NCBI GenBank assembly: GCA_001804805.1 | Contig: MHBH01000081.1 | Span: 1 to 54,537 of the forward strand | Length of the DNA stretch: 54,537 nt | Source: Lentisphaerae bacterium GWF2_49_21 | GTDB taxonomy: Bacteria; Verrucomicrobiota; Lentisphaeria; Victivallales; GWF2-50-93 | Direction of reading: 5' to 3' | Shown here: in pieces, positions 17,824 to 25,576 of the stretch | Position numbering within the stretch: the stretch's first letter is position 1 | Layout: each line of letters begins with the position of its first letter | Notes under the pieces: model-generated | What the model saw: only the letters and a program-made list of their open reading frames with translations | What the model was told of the DNA's origin: nothing | Database searches by the model: none | Position numbers and translations under genes: made by a program

Positions 17824-18717
17824 TCAATTCATGATCCGTACCGGATAGCGGCTCAGCATTTTTGCGATTCCGGGAATGCGCGCTAGTGAAACGCCATGCG
17901 GCATCGTGTCCGGCGCGCCAATCGCCGCGTATTTACTCCGCGCAAGATCATGGCACGCCAGAAGTCGCACCCGGACCGGCCCATTTCGGAACCTCGCAAA
18001 GAACTCTCCGGCTTTCCGAATATCCTCTTCCGAATCGTTCCAGCCGGGCATGAGCGGCATTCGGATTTCTAGAGAAATTCCCTGCGCATCCAATTTTCGC
18101 AGATTTTCCAAAATTACTCCATTTGCCGAACCGGTACATTTTCGATGGACTTCCGGATCAATGCCCTTCACATCGAAAAGAACCAGATCCGTCCACGGCA
18201 AAACCCGTTCGAAATTTCGCCACGAAACATTTCCACACGTATCGAGAGCGGTATGAATGCCGCTCTCGTGAAGTTTCCGAAACAGCTCCGCGCAGAACTC
18301 CGGCTGGAGCAGAGGCTCTCCGCCGGAAAGCGTCACCCCACCGCCCGACGTTTCATAGAACATCCGGTCAGCCGTCAGAATCCGGAACGCCTCCGCCACT
18401 GTGATTTTCTGTCCGCAAATCTGCAACGCGCCAGAAGGACATGCCTCCGCGCATTTTCCACAGGCCGTACATCCCGCCCGATCCATGCAATGAATCCCGT
18501 TTTCGATCCGGTGCCGGGGACATACCTCCGCGCATTTTCCGCAGAGAATACACCGTGACGCGGTCAGCTCCAGTTCCGGTTCCCGATGGATCGTTTCGGG
18601 GTTGTGGCACCAGATGCACCGCAACGGGCAGCCCTTTAGAAACAATGTCGTCCGGATTCCCGGACCGTCATGTACCGCAAACGGTTTGATATCTGTATAA
18701 ATCCCTTCCGTTTCCAT
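17824..18717 (-). CDS. Glycyl-radical enzyme activating protein (radical SAM)
   Basis: A 297-residue activase that installs the glycyl radical on the neighbouring enzyme using SAM and a [4Fe-4S] cluster. ATG 18717 is chosen because it lies 2 nt after the stop of the upstream enzyme gene (translational coupling) and begins METEGIYTDIKPFAVHDGPG, the family start. The radical SAM motif is CPLRCIWC (C-x3-C-x2-C). Two ferredoxin-type clusters follow, CILCGKCAEVCPRH and CTACGKCAEACPSG, as in the clostridial/CutD-like activases but not in the short PFL activase. GGGVTLSGGEPLLQPEF is the SAM-binding GGE motif. Confidence 0.93.
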   Translation of the reverse strand: METEGIYTDIKPFAVHDGPGIRTTLFLKGCPLRCIWCHNPETIHREPELELTASRCILCGKCAEVCPRHRIENGIHCMDRAGCTACGKCAEACPSGALQICGQKITVAEAFRILTADRMFYETSGGGVTLSGGEPLLQPEFCAELFRKLHESGIHTALDTCGNVSWRNFERVLPWTDLVLFDVKGIDPEVHRKCTGSANGVILENLRKLDAQGISLEIRMPLMPGWNDSEEDIRKAGEFFARFRNGPVRVRLLACHDLARSKYAAIGAPDTMPHGVSLARIPGIAKMLSRYPVRIMN

Positions 18718-18719
18718 GT

Positions 18720-20873
18720 TCAGACACCCCTTCCGCTTGCTTCCGCTTGCACCAAATAGCTTTCCTGTTCGCTGCGGCTGAGATTGTTCCAGATGACGTT
18801 CCACCCGCAGACGCGGACTTGCAAATCCCGGTATTTTTCCGGATGCGCTTGCGCCTCCTTCAGCGTTGCGATACTGAATACATTGAAATGGATCGCATGT
18901 CCGTCGTGAAGGATGTATGTCAGCATCAATGCTCGCATAGCGTTGAGCCCGTCAGCCCCTGATACCGCCGAGGGATGCAGCATCACGTCGAGCGGAAAAT
19001 CGCCCATGAAATGCGTGGTGTCCAGCTTGAGCACCGACCGGATCGTCGCCGTGACCCCATTCCGGTTGGAACCCGGCTGGACGGAGATGTTCTTGGAAAA
19101 CTCTTCGCCGCTTCGGCGGCCGTCCGGTGTGGCTGGTGCAACCTGTCCCTGAGTAACAAAATTGAACGCGGAGTGCAGCGCCGTGGTATAGAATCCGCCG
19201 CGTCCATTCCGGCGACCATTAATTCGCATCACTGCGGTTTCGACCAGTTCCTGCATGATACGATCCGGCATCTCCCGGTCATTGCCGAATTTATCCGGAT
19301 CGTTCAGAATCAGCGTATGAAGTTCCTCGTACCCTTTCCAGTCGGCATCGAGCGCATTTCGGAACTCTTCCAGCGTGATTCGGTTCGTCTCGTACACGTA
19401 TTTCCGGATCATTGCAAGGGAATTTGTGGCGGTCGCCGGCCCCATCAGCCAGATGTTTGAATTATTGTAAACCGCCCCTTTTGCATACCCGTCAACTCCC
19501 TTTTCGAGACTGGACGCGCTGGTACCGGAAAAGAGCGGCGCGGGATTGACGCGGTCGAGATATTTTTCGAACCCGTTTGCAATCGTAATCGAATCATCGC
19601 AAAACGCTTCGACATTGTCCAGGCATTTCTGCATGAAATCATTGAACGACGGGAATTCCGTACTTTCCCGCATCGTTCTCAATACGATCAGCGGCAAACT
19701 GAGAATGATCGGAGCGGTCTCCACCGCTTTTCCTCGGACCGAATACTCGTAACATCCCTTGATGTCCGCCGTCCGCGCCTCCTCTTCCGAATACCCCGCC
19801 GCAATCATGGTTTTCCGGATGCACGGCTCGCCGACGAAAACGATGCTGCTGCGACCGCTCCGGATCAGGCTCAGCGCCTGATCGATAAAATCGCGCGGGG
19901 TATTTTCCGCGACCTTGATCTGAAGCTTCGGATCGTAAATACCCATCTTTCCGTACTCGTCCAGAATCAGGTACGACAGCTCGTTGATCACACTGGTGCC
20001 GTCCCGGTTCGTTCCGCCGAAATAGAACGGATGACCGACATAATAATGCATGGACGACACTTTGTGCATGAAATTGCGGAAAATCATCCGGACGTCCTGA
20101 CGGGTTAACGCGCCGGATTTCAGATTGCTGACATAGTATGGATAGAGCACGCGGTCGAGATTTCCGAAAGAACGCGTCTGGATACAATCCGCGTATTCCG
20201 AAAGCTGGAAATAAAGCCAGATCTGGAGCAACGCCTCATAAAACGTTTCGGCCGCGCCGTCGCGCAGATGTCGCAATGCTTCGGCAGTCTCCGCACCGCA
20301 GCCAGATTTTTCCGCACGGATGCAGATTCGATCCATCAGCCTTTGTACGGCCTCGTATTCTATCCGAACGGAAGAGAAAAAGTCTCTGTTTTCCGGCGTC
20401 ATTGCGCTTCCGACTCGTTCGAAAAAACGCTTTTCTGCTTCCTCAGCCCGAGCCTGAAGTCCGGAAAAACCTAAGGTAAGCACTGCATCCCAGTCGGGTA
20501 CGGTATGCCAGAAATCGAAAAAGAACTGAACTACTCCGGTCTCATCGAGTTTCTGCCGGTGCGGCAAGCTGTCCTTTAAAACGTTTTCGAACAGGCTTTT
20601 TTCCCAGATGGGCTGTATCGTCTTTTCAAACGGTTTGCGTCCCCATACTCCCAGCGTCACAAACAGATCTTGAGGCGAAGTAGTGATCCGCATATTGTCG
20701 AGAATATACGAAAACGCCTTGGCCTTGATCATCGTGTGCGAACTGTCCTTTTCCCGCTCCAACAACTGGAGAAGGCCCTCTTCGATGGCTTCCGCTGAAA
20801 GCCCCGTCTCAGGATTTCCAGGATTTTCGAAATCATGGTCCAGATATTGTTTGTCCAATTCAAAACCAGTCAT
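18720..20873 (-). CDS. Glycyl radical enzyme of unknown substrate (PFL/GRE superfamily)
   Basis: A 717-residue glycyl radical enzyme. The C-terminal radical loop is VRVCGWNVIW with the glycine at about residue 690, 27 residues from the end as in the family. The thiyl-radical cysteine is C374 in KGCYEYSVRG, with E376 in the position of the general base of GCVE-type dehydratases and lyases. Pyruvate formate-lyase has two adjacent Cys instead, so this is not PFL. The Tyr within GCYEY is unusual. AAAGGAG precedes the ATG by about 10 nt. Its activase is coupled downstream and an AraC gene is divergent. The reaction is probably an anaerobic C-C, C-N or C-O cleavage or a dehydration. Base composition looks richer in CG than the flanking genes. 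Confidence 0.88.
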   Translation of the reverse strand: MTGFELDKQYLDHDFENPGNPETGLSAEAIEEGLLQLLEREKDSSHTMIKAKAFSYILDNMRITTSPQDLFVTLGVWGRKPFEKTIQPIWEKSLFENVLKDSLPHRQKLDETGVVQFFFDFWHTVPDWDAVLTLGFSGLQARAEEAEKRFFERVGSAMTPENRDFFSSVRIEYEAVQRLMDRICIRAEKSGCGAETAEALRHLRDGAAETFYEALLQIWLYFQLSEYADCIQTRSFGNLDRVLYPYYVSNLKSGALTRQDVRMIFRNFMHKVSSMHYYVGHPFYFGGTNRDGTSVINELSYLILDEYGKMGIYDPKLQIKVAENTPRDFIDQALSLIRSGRSSIVFVGEPCIRKTMIAAGYSEEEARTADIKGCYEYSVRGKAVETAPIILSLPLIVLRTMRESTEFPSFNDFMQKCLDNVEAFCDDSITIANGFEKYLDRVNPAPLFSGTSASSLEKGVDGYAKGAVYNNSNIWLMGPATATNSLAMIRKYVYETNRITLEEFRNALDADWKGYEELHTLILNDPDKFGNDREMPDRIMQELVETAVMRINGRRNGRGGFYTTALHSAFNFVTQGQVAPATPDGRRSGEEFSKNISVQPGSNRNGVTATIRSVLKLDTTHFMGDFPLDVMLHPSAVSGADGLNAMRALMLTYILHDGHAIHFNVFSIATLKEAQAHPEKYRDLQVRVCGWNVIWNNLSRSEQESYLVQAEASGRGV

Positions 20874-20883
20874 AGTCGAATTC

Positions 20884-20967
20884 TCCTTTTTTATAGATTA
20901 TACCATCGGACCAGATTTTTCTGAATGTCTGAAACGGACAAAATCATGACTTTTTCAGTATTTTCAG
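20884..20967 (-). promoter_or_regulatory. Divergent control region of the glycyl radical enzyme and AraC genes
   Basis: On the minus strand TATAAT (20897-20902) and a weak TTCAGA -35 (20920-20925) are 17 nt apart. Two direct-repeat pairs lie around the -35: CTGAATGTCTGAA (20921-20933) and, in the opposite orientation, TTCAG twice with a 9-nt period (20954-20958, 20963-20967). Repeated half-sites upstream of a weak -35 are typical of AraC-type activation. Confidence 0.5.
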
Positions 20968-21020
20968 TTTGATTTTTCCATCTTCCAGATTAGTCTTAGG
21001 GAAACAGGGGAGACCATGCA

Positions 21021-21842
21021 ATGCCTCTTTCACATTTTGAAGAAATCGGACTTCTTCCCTTCTGCGGACAGATGGAACTGAAGTTCGTCAATTTTTTCTA
21101 CGGAACGAACTCCGGACGCTGGAAGAGCCGTCATCCGCACAATCGGCTCCTGTTTATTCTGGAGTCCGACGGCGCGAGTACGTTTGGAGATGACTCCTGC
21201 GTCCGTCATGCGGAACGTGGCGATTGGTTTCTGATTCCGCCGTTCCACGAAATACGTCACTACCACAACGAAACCATGCTCCACCTTTCAATCCACTTTA
21301 CGCTGTCGGTCTGCGGCGGGTTCAATCCGATGTCGAAAAATAATATGATTTTCAGTAACCGCGATCTGGTTATCGTAGATACCGTCATGGCGGAAATCCG
21401 AAAGAATGATATGCTGTCGCTTGCCGTAAGCGCGCAAGTCTGGTGCTGGACGGTTCTCCGCCGTGTACTACCGGAGATCACGGGCGCATCGATTTCAGCG
21501 ATCTATGCGAATCCGGTCTACGCGGAGCTGTTTGACTTTCTCTGGAAACACGCATCAGCCCAGACCAGCGTCGGAGATATGGCGACTTTCGCCAAAATGG
21601 GAAAGGAGTCCTTTGTCAAGAAATTCGTCCGCGATGCCGGAATTTCCCCCGGCAAATTCCTAGACCGTATCCTTACCGCCCACGCAGCGAAAATGCTCTC
21701 GGAAAACCGTTGTTCAGTCAAAGAAATCTCCGCCACACTTAATTTCTGCAGCGAATTCTATTTTTCACGTTTTTTTCGCAGACAGACAGACATGTCTCCG
21801 CGCGATTTCCGGAAACGCTTTTCCTCCCGTCCCGTTTCTTAA
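21021..21842 (+). CDS. AraC family transcriptional regulator of the glycyl radical enzyme locus
   Basis: A 273-residue regulator with an N-terminal cupin-like sensor (MELKFVNFFYGTNSGRWKSR, HAERGDWFLIPPFHEIRHYH) and a C-terminal AraC double HTH at ~175-265 (SVGDMATFAKMGKESFVKKF, GISPGKFLDRILTAHAAKML, SVKEISATLNFCSEFYFSRF). It is divergent from the glycyl radical enzyme gene across 147 nt that contain repeated half-sites. It should sense the enzyme's substrate. Its 3' end abuts a truncated insertion element. Confidence 0.88.
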   Translation: MPLSHFEEIGLLPFCGQMELKFVNFFYGTNSGRWKSRHPHNRLLFILESDGASTFGDDSCVRHAERGDWFLIPPFHEIRHYHNETMLHLSIHFTLSVCGGFNPMSKNNMIFSNRDLVIVDTVMAEIRKNDMLSLAVSAQVWCWTVLRRVLPEITGASISAIYANPVYAELFDFLWKHASAQTSVGDMATFAKMGKESFVKKFVRDAGISPGKFLDRILTAHAAKMLSENRCSVKEISATLNFCSEFYFSRFFRRQTDMSPRDFRKRFSSRPVS

Positions 21843-22029
21843 TGGCATGATGCGAAGTCCCAGGAATGGATCGTCCCGCAGGACCGGGCTTCATGACAGG
21901 AGCAAGCCCCGACTCCGAGCGGTTCTTCCATCTCATGAGCGTGGAAGTCCCCACACCGAGCCATCCCGCGCTTGTCATATAGGCTGTGCCAGATCCCTTC
22001 ATGATCCTCGCTATTTCCAATGATTCCAC
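21843..22029 (-). pseudogene. Truncated fourth ORF of the outer IS element
   Basis: From GTG 22029 the minus strand reads VESLEIARIMKGSGTAYMTS and then AGWLGVGTSTLMRWKNRSES with GLAPVMKPGPAGR. This is the N-terminal HTH and the KPGP linker that precede the catalytic part in some multi-ORF rve-type transposons. The family-like sequence stops around 21,880 and what follows is the reverse of the AraC 3' end. The catalytic part is missing. Confidence 0.5.
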
Positions 22030-22034
22030 TGCAT

Positions 22035-22371
22035 TTACCTTCCGATCATTTTTTTACCGGACTCAGCCCGCTCCAACCGGAACTGGAACGCCTTCTCCCG
22101 CAAATCCATCTCGCGGTGGAGCCGCTCGTTCTCCTTCTTCAGCCTTTCGTTCTCCGCAAGCAGGAGATCCGCAGGAGGCTCGGACACCGGAGCCGGAGGC
22201 CTCCCGTCCCTCCATGGCCTTCAGCATCGCCTCCAGCGCCCGTGCCTCCCACTTGTAGTAGACGTCCCTCGAGATCCCCAGCTGCGCAGCCGCCTCCGTG
22301 ACGCTCATCGCCCCCGAGCGCACCTTCATTACCATTTCCAGCATCTCTTTCGGATCCGCTTTCCCTGCCAT
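22035..22371 (-). pseudogene. Frameshifted IS accessory HTH/coiled-coil protein
   Basis: ATG 22371 has GGAGG five nt upstream. The frame reads MAGKADPKEMLEMVMKVRSG then an HTH (VTEAAAQLGISRDVYYKWEA). After MEGREA it moves into a nonsense frame. One nucleotide shift near 22,200 restores PPAPVSEPPADLLLAENERL and a Glu/Lys/Arg coiled coil ending at TAA 22035-22037. The total length is one base over a multiple of three, consistent with a single insertion. A programmed shift is less likely, since no slippery run is present. Confidence 0.65.
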
Positions 22372-22392
22372 ATACACCTCCCGGGACACAGG

Positions 22393-22734
22393 TCATCCCG
22401 GAGCACTTTCCGGCTGGACTCCCTTCTTCCTTGTTATCATGTCCAGCCTCTTCTCCAGCCGCGAAGGCCTCGGATCCGTCTTCCGATCCAGAAGTCTTTC
22501 CAGACGAGTTCCGAGCATCACCTTCTCCGTGCTCTGCCCCGTGTCCAACGCTCTAAACATACCCTCCAGGGCCTGGTTCTGCCAGATGTTCAGCTGCGTC
22601 CACTTGATCGTTAGCTCGCGGCATACCGCCGACGAGTTCTTCTTCTCCGTCCACAGTGTCAGCACCGCACGGCATTTCTCCGACGCGCTGAACGACCGGT
22701 GCATCTCCTTCTGTTCCTCTGTCTTCGTTGTCAT
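22393..22734 (-). CDS. IS accessory protein with helix-turn-helix (OrfA-like)
   Basis: A 113-residue basic protein from ATG 22734, which has AGGAG 7 nt upstream. FSASEKCRAVLTLWTEKKNS and VCRELTIKWTQLNIWQNQAL resemble the recruiter HTH of IS66/IS3 OrfA proteins. The gene starts inside the transposase gene and overlaps its last 182 nt in another frame. It probably binds element ends or regulates transposition. Confidence 0.6.
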   Translation of the reverse strand: MTTKTEEQKEMHRSFSASEKCRAVLTLWTEKKNSSAVCRELTIKWTQLNIWQNQALEGMFRALDTGQSTEKVMLGTRLERLLDRKTDPRPSRLEKRLDMITRKKGVQPESAPG

Positions 22735-23872
22735 ATAATATCTCCTCTGGTTTTTCTGTTTCCTTTCCATCGACACTCATGCTCATCTTCCCTTTGCCAG
22801 CCGTGAGAAGCACTGACCTCTCCCCGATCCTCCCGAAGAGATACAGGCTGCTGGCCGGTTTCCCGCGCAGCGCAAGCTCAAGCGCGTTCTCGGTTATTCC
22901 CTGTTCTATGGCCTTCCGCACTTCCCCTTGCACTTCGAAGAAGCGGTCCGCGGGACACAGCCCTCCTATGCCCTGGTGCGGACGCTGGTGGTTGTAGTAT
23001 TTCACCCAGAGAGCTACGCGCTCCCGGGCCGATTCGAAGGTCTCGAAGCGGGCGCGGTTCAGGAACTCGACGAGTATGGTTTTCCACAAGCGCTCGATCT
23101 TCCCCTTCGTCATCGGATGGTGCGGTCGGCTTTTTATGTGCCGCACGTGATCCTTCTTGAGCTCACGCTCGAACTTCGTGGTTCCCCTCCAGCTCGCGTA
23201 CTGGCGCCCGTTGTCCGTCAGCATCTCCTTTGGAACGCCATATTCCGTTACTGCCCGCCGGTAGACTTCGAGGACGGCATCCGCCGTCTGCGACATGTAC
23301 AGGCCAAGGCCTGTGATGTAGCGGGAGTAGTCATCGACGTAGCCGATCAGATATGCGTTCCTGTCTCCGAGCCGGAACGTGCAGATGTCCGCCTGCCACA
23401 TCTGGTTCGGCGTCGAACGCTCGAAAAAACGCGGCACAGTTATATTCCTCTTCCGTCTGGCCGCAGGTGCAGCATTCGGATTTGGAAGACCGGATTCAGA
23501 GATCACACGGCTCACGGTCCTGGGGCTCGCACCCATCATGAATATGCGCTTCAGAACGTCAGAGATCCTTTTGATCCCCCATTCGGGATTCTCACGCTTT
23601 AGCTTCTCGATCTTCTCCTTCACCGGGACTGCGATTTTCTTCCTGGGATTCTTCATCAGGATCCCGCCGATCTTCAGTCCGTTCTCTCCCTTCTGGAGAT
23701 ACGATTTCCTCCAATTGAATATCGTTGCGTCGGATATCCCGAACTCCGTCGAAAGGGACTTCAAACTGTGTCCGTCCTCGATATTGAGCTTGACAAGCTT
23801 CAGACGGGTTTCAAAATCGTACTTGAAGATATTTGGAGTTCGGCGCGACCCCCCATGGAGCATAGCTGTCAA
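22553..23872 (-). CDS. IS481/IS3-like DDE transposase, 5' end displaced by an IS4 insertion
   Basis: An rve-type transposase. The N-terminal HTH reads KYDFETRLKLVKLNIEDGHS. The catalytic triad is D in WQADICTF, D in EMLTDNGRQY and E in KGKIERLWKT. NHQRPHQGIGGLCPADRF is the usual C-terminal signature. The long tail (~80 residues) overlaps the next ORF. The original start is ATG 25645: its first 23 codons (25577-25645) are separated by the IS4 element, and removing the insertion plus one target copy restores the frame exactly, to about 458 residues. The present ATG 23872 is supplied by the IS4 inverted repeat, so a shortened protein could still be made. Confidence 0.85.
   Translation of the reverse strand: MTAMLHGGSRRTPNIFKYDFETRLKLVKLNIEDGHSLKSLSTEFGISDATIFNWRKSYLQKGENGLKIGGILMKNPRKKIAVPVKEKIEKLKRENPEWGIKRISDVLKRIFMMGASPRTVSRVISESGLPNPNAAPAARRKRNITVPRFFERSTPNQMWQADICTFRLGDRNAYLIGYVDDYSRYITGLGLYMSQTADAVLEVYRRAVTEYGVPKEMLTDNGRQYASWRGTTKFERELKKDHVRHIKSRPHHPMTKGKIERLWKTILVEFLNRARFETFESARERVALWVKYYNHQRPHQGIGGLCPADRFFEVQGEVRKAIEQGITENALELALRGKPASSLYLFGRIGERSVLLTAGKGKMSMSVDGKETEKPEEILYDNEDRGTEGDAPVVQRVGEMPCGADTVDGEEELVGGMPRANDQVDAAEHLAEPGPGGYV
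23850..23860. repeat. Target-site duplication, left copy
   Basis: CCCCCATGGAG directly abuts the left inverted repeat of the IS4 element and recurs at 25566-25576. It encodes part of LHGG of the interrupted transposase on the minus strand. Confidence 0.9.
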
Positions 23873-23904
23873 GCTAAGGGCTTATAGTGCTTGATGTAAA
23901 CACC

Positions 23905-24207
23905 TTACTTTATTTTGAATAGCCTCACATTAAGTTCCACTATCTGCTCGAGAGCCCACTTCGCTTTCTGATAATTGTCAATCATTCTTCTTACCGCCGC
24001 CACGCTGTCTTTTTCGACATACACCGTTCTGGTCTTATTGCCTTCTCCCTTGAAGGTGAGAAGATAACTCACTCTTTCCCCTTCTCCTTTTCTCCCTGCA
24101 TCCAGAACTACTTTGCTGACCGAGCCCTTAAGCATCTCCCCTGTTGCCGACAGCCTCGCCAGCTCCCTCTTGATTTTCTGTTGGATTCTTTTCTTCCCCT
24201 CTTGCAT
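23905..24207 (-). CDS. IS4 passenger protein (DUF6788-like)
   Basis: A 100-residue basic protein from ATG 24207 (MQEGKKRIQQKIKRELARLS). LKGSVSKVVLDAGRKGEGER, then YLLTFKGEGNKTRTVYVEKD, RRMIDNYQKAKWALEQIVEL and LFKIK give the pattern of DUF6788, small proteins found beside some IS transposases. The usual Cys pair in the middle of that family is not seen here. It is divergent from the transposase across a 25-bp palindrome. Its function is unknown. Confidence 0.6.
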   Translation of the reverse strand: MQEGKKRIQQKIKRELARLSATGEMLKGSVSKVVLDAGRKGEGERVSYLLTFKGEGNKTRTVYVEKDSVAAVRRMIDNYQKAKWALEQIVELNVRLFKIK

Positions 24208-24230
24208 TCTCCAGCCCAGCCTTTCTTTTA

Positions 24231-24255
24231 TATATAAGTATATTATACTTATATA
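24231..24255. promoter_or_regulatory. 25-bp palindrome between the two IS4 genes
   Basis: TATATAAGTATA (24231-24242) and its exact reverse complement TATACTTATATA (24244-24255) flank one central T. It lies between divergent genes and contains -10-like boxes on both strands. It is probably a shared bidirectional promoter or operator. Confidence 0.55.
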
Positions 24256-24269
24256 ACAAAGGAGGCCTC

Positions 24270-25016
24270 TTGTCAACAGTTGAAGTGGAAATGTCGCGCT
24301 TTTTTTCAAACAGGGAAATGGAGGCTCTTGCCAGAAGTACGGCGTTTGTAGAGAGGCGTTCGCCAATAACGGGCTTCAAATTCCTCGTCACCTTCACCAC
24401 GGGATTGCTGAACACGCCGGAAGGGACACTGGCGCAGCTTGCGGCTTTCCTCTCAGGCGCATGCCAGACTGCGGTATCGGCCCAGGCGGTCGACGAGCGG
24501 ATCAATACCATGGCCATGGAGTTCATGAGACAGTGCCTTCAAAAATCCATTTCCATGTCAAGACGCCCTCTGGATTTAGACGAGGGAGTCCTCGTCGGCT
24601 TCGATCACGTCTATGTCATTGACAGCACAAACTTCGAGCTTCACCCATCGCTCGCCGACATCTTCAAGGGAAACGGGGGAGGAGCGTCAAAGGCCTCGAT
24701 GAGAATACAGCTTGTGCTGGACTACCTGGAAGGGACGCTGCATGTCGAGATCGGGGATACCAAGCTTTCAGATCCAAAAACGCTTCACGACATCGTGGAG
24801 CGTCGTGGGCTGGACATGTCCGGAAACTGCCTCTACCTCTCGGATCTCGGCTATTTCAAGACATCAATGTTTGAGAAGATAGATGCCGTTCCAGGCCAGT
24901 ATTTCCTGTCGAAACTCATGTTTGGAGTGGGGATCGGGGATGAAAGCGGAGGACAGATCAACCTGCATGACATGTTAAAAAAAAGCTTCCCGACAATGTC
25001 GTCAACCAGAGGATAA
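24270..25016 (+). CDS. IS4-family transposase, N-terminal part (frameshifted)
   Basis: From TTG 24270 (AAAGGAGG lies 4 nt upstream; ATG 24291 is an alternative) the frame encodes FFSNREMEALARSTAFVERR, ITGFKFLVTFTTGLLNTPEG and the DDE-1 region VYVIDSTNFELHPSLADIFK, followed by NCLYLSDLGYFKTSMFEKID with the second Asp (YLSDLGYF). The frame ends soon after an A8 run at 24977-24984. Shifting -1 there continues directly into the next ORF, giving about 427 residues as usual for IS4 transposases. Confidence 0.85.
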   Translation: MSTVEVEMSRFFSNREMEALARSTAFVERRSPITGFKFLVTFTTGLLNTPEGTLAQLAAFLSGACQTAVSAQAVDERINTMAMEFMRQCLQKSISMSRRPLDLDEGVLVGFDHVYVIDSTNFELHPSLADIFKGNGGGASKASMRIQLVLDYLEGTLHVEIGDTKLSDPKTLHDIVERRGLDMSGNCLYLSDLGYFKTSMFEKIDAVPGQYFLSKLMFGVGIGDESGGQINLHDMLKKSFPTMSSTRG

Positions 25017-25030
25017 GGAAAGCAAACGAG

Positions 25031-25552
25031 GTGTCGGAAAGAAAAGGCGGAATAACAGATGCCTACAGGCTCTTCCTCCAATACGCGCTGTTCATAACGA
25101 ATCTACCTATGCAGTATGATGTCGGAATGCTCTTCGTCCTCTACAGGATCAGATGGCGGATCGAACTTGTCTTCAAAACATGGAAGTCGATACTGGCAAT
25201 CCACAAAATCAGGTCGGCAAAAAGCGAGCGGGTCATGTGCGAGGTCTATGGAAAACTCATCCTCGCCGCCCTGTCGTCCATGATGTGCGCAGCTGCAGAA
25301 GCATATCTTGACGGCGCAGTCATCAGCCTTCACAGAGCCATGCGCCACCTGAGAGTGGTTGCTGTGTCGTGGGCGCTCTCCATAATGGACGGACTTCTCT
25401 CGCACGCAAGGTTTCTGAACAAACTGAAGCAGGATATAGCGCGACTATGCAGAAAGCGGAGCCAGAAAAACAAAAAGACCATCGAGCAACTGTTAAAGGA
25501 GACTCTTTTCCCGAATAAGAAGAGGATACATGGATCAATCAGAAACTCTTAG
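25031..25552 (+). CDS. IS4-family transposase, C-terminal part (frameshifted)
   Basis: The homologous frame is open from the A8 run (K-K-L-P-D-N-V-V-N-Q-R-I-R-K) through GTG 25031. It contains YRIRWRIELVFKTWKSILAI, the Y-x2-R-W-x2-E-x3-K (YREK-like) signature of IS4 transposases carrying the third catalytic acid. The C-terminus is basic and ends just inside the right inverted repeat. It is unlikely to act alone; it needs the N-terminal half by frameshift. Confidence 0.8.
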   Translation: MSERKGGITDAYRLFLQYALFITNLPMQYDVGMLFVLYRIRWRIELVFKTWKSILAIHKIRSAKSERVMCEVYGKLILAALSSMMCAAAEAYLDGAVISLHRAMRHLRVVAVSWALSIMDGLLSHARFLNKLKQDIARLCRKRSQKNKKTIEQLLKETLFPNKKRIHGSIRNS

Positions 25553-25565
25553 CTTGATAGGTATG

Positions 25566-25576
25566 CCCCCATGGAG
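25566..25576. repeat. Target-site duplication, right copy
   Basis: CCCCCATGGAG directly follows the right end of the IS4 element and is identical to 23850-23860. Confidence 0.9.

Larger units (their letters stand above)
23861..25565 (+). mobile_element. Complete IS4-family (IS231-like) insertion sequence, 1705 bp
   Basis: The left end CATAGCTGTCAAGCTAAG (from 23861) matches the reverse complement of the right end, CATACCTATCAAGCTAAG (ending at 25565), with two mismatches in 18 nt. The repeats extend to about 23 nt. The element is flanked by 11-bp direct repeats of CCCCCATGGAG. IS231/IS4 elements have similar CAT...TCAA..TAAG ends and 10-12-bp duplications. Inside lie a transposase gene split by one frameshift and a divergent passenger gene. 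Confidence 0.92.

Noticed and set aside
22035-22371. Programmed frameshift in the IS accessory protein.
   Set aside because: No slippery run at the shift near 22,200; a one-base insertion explains it more simply.
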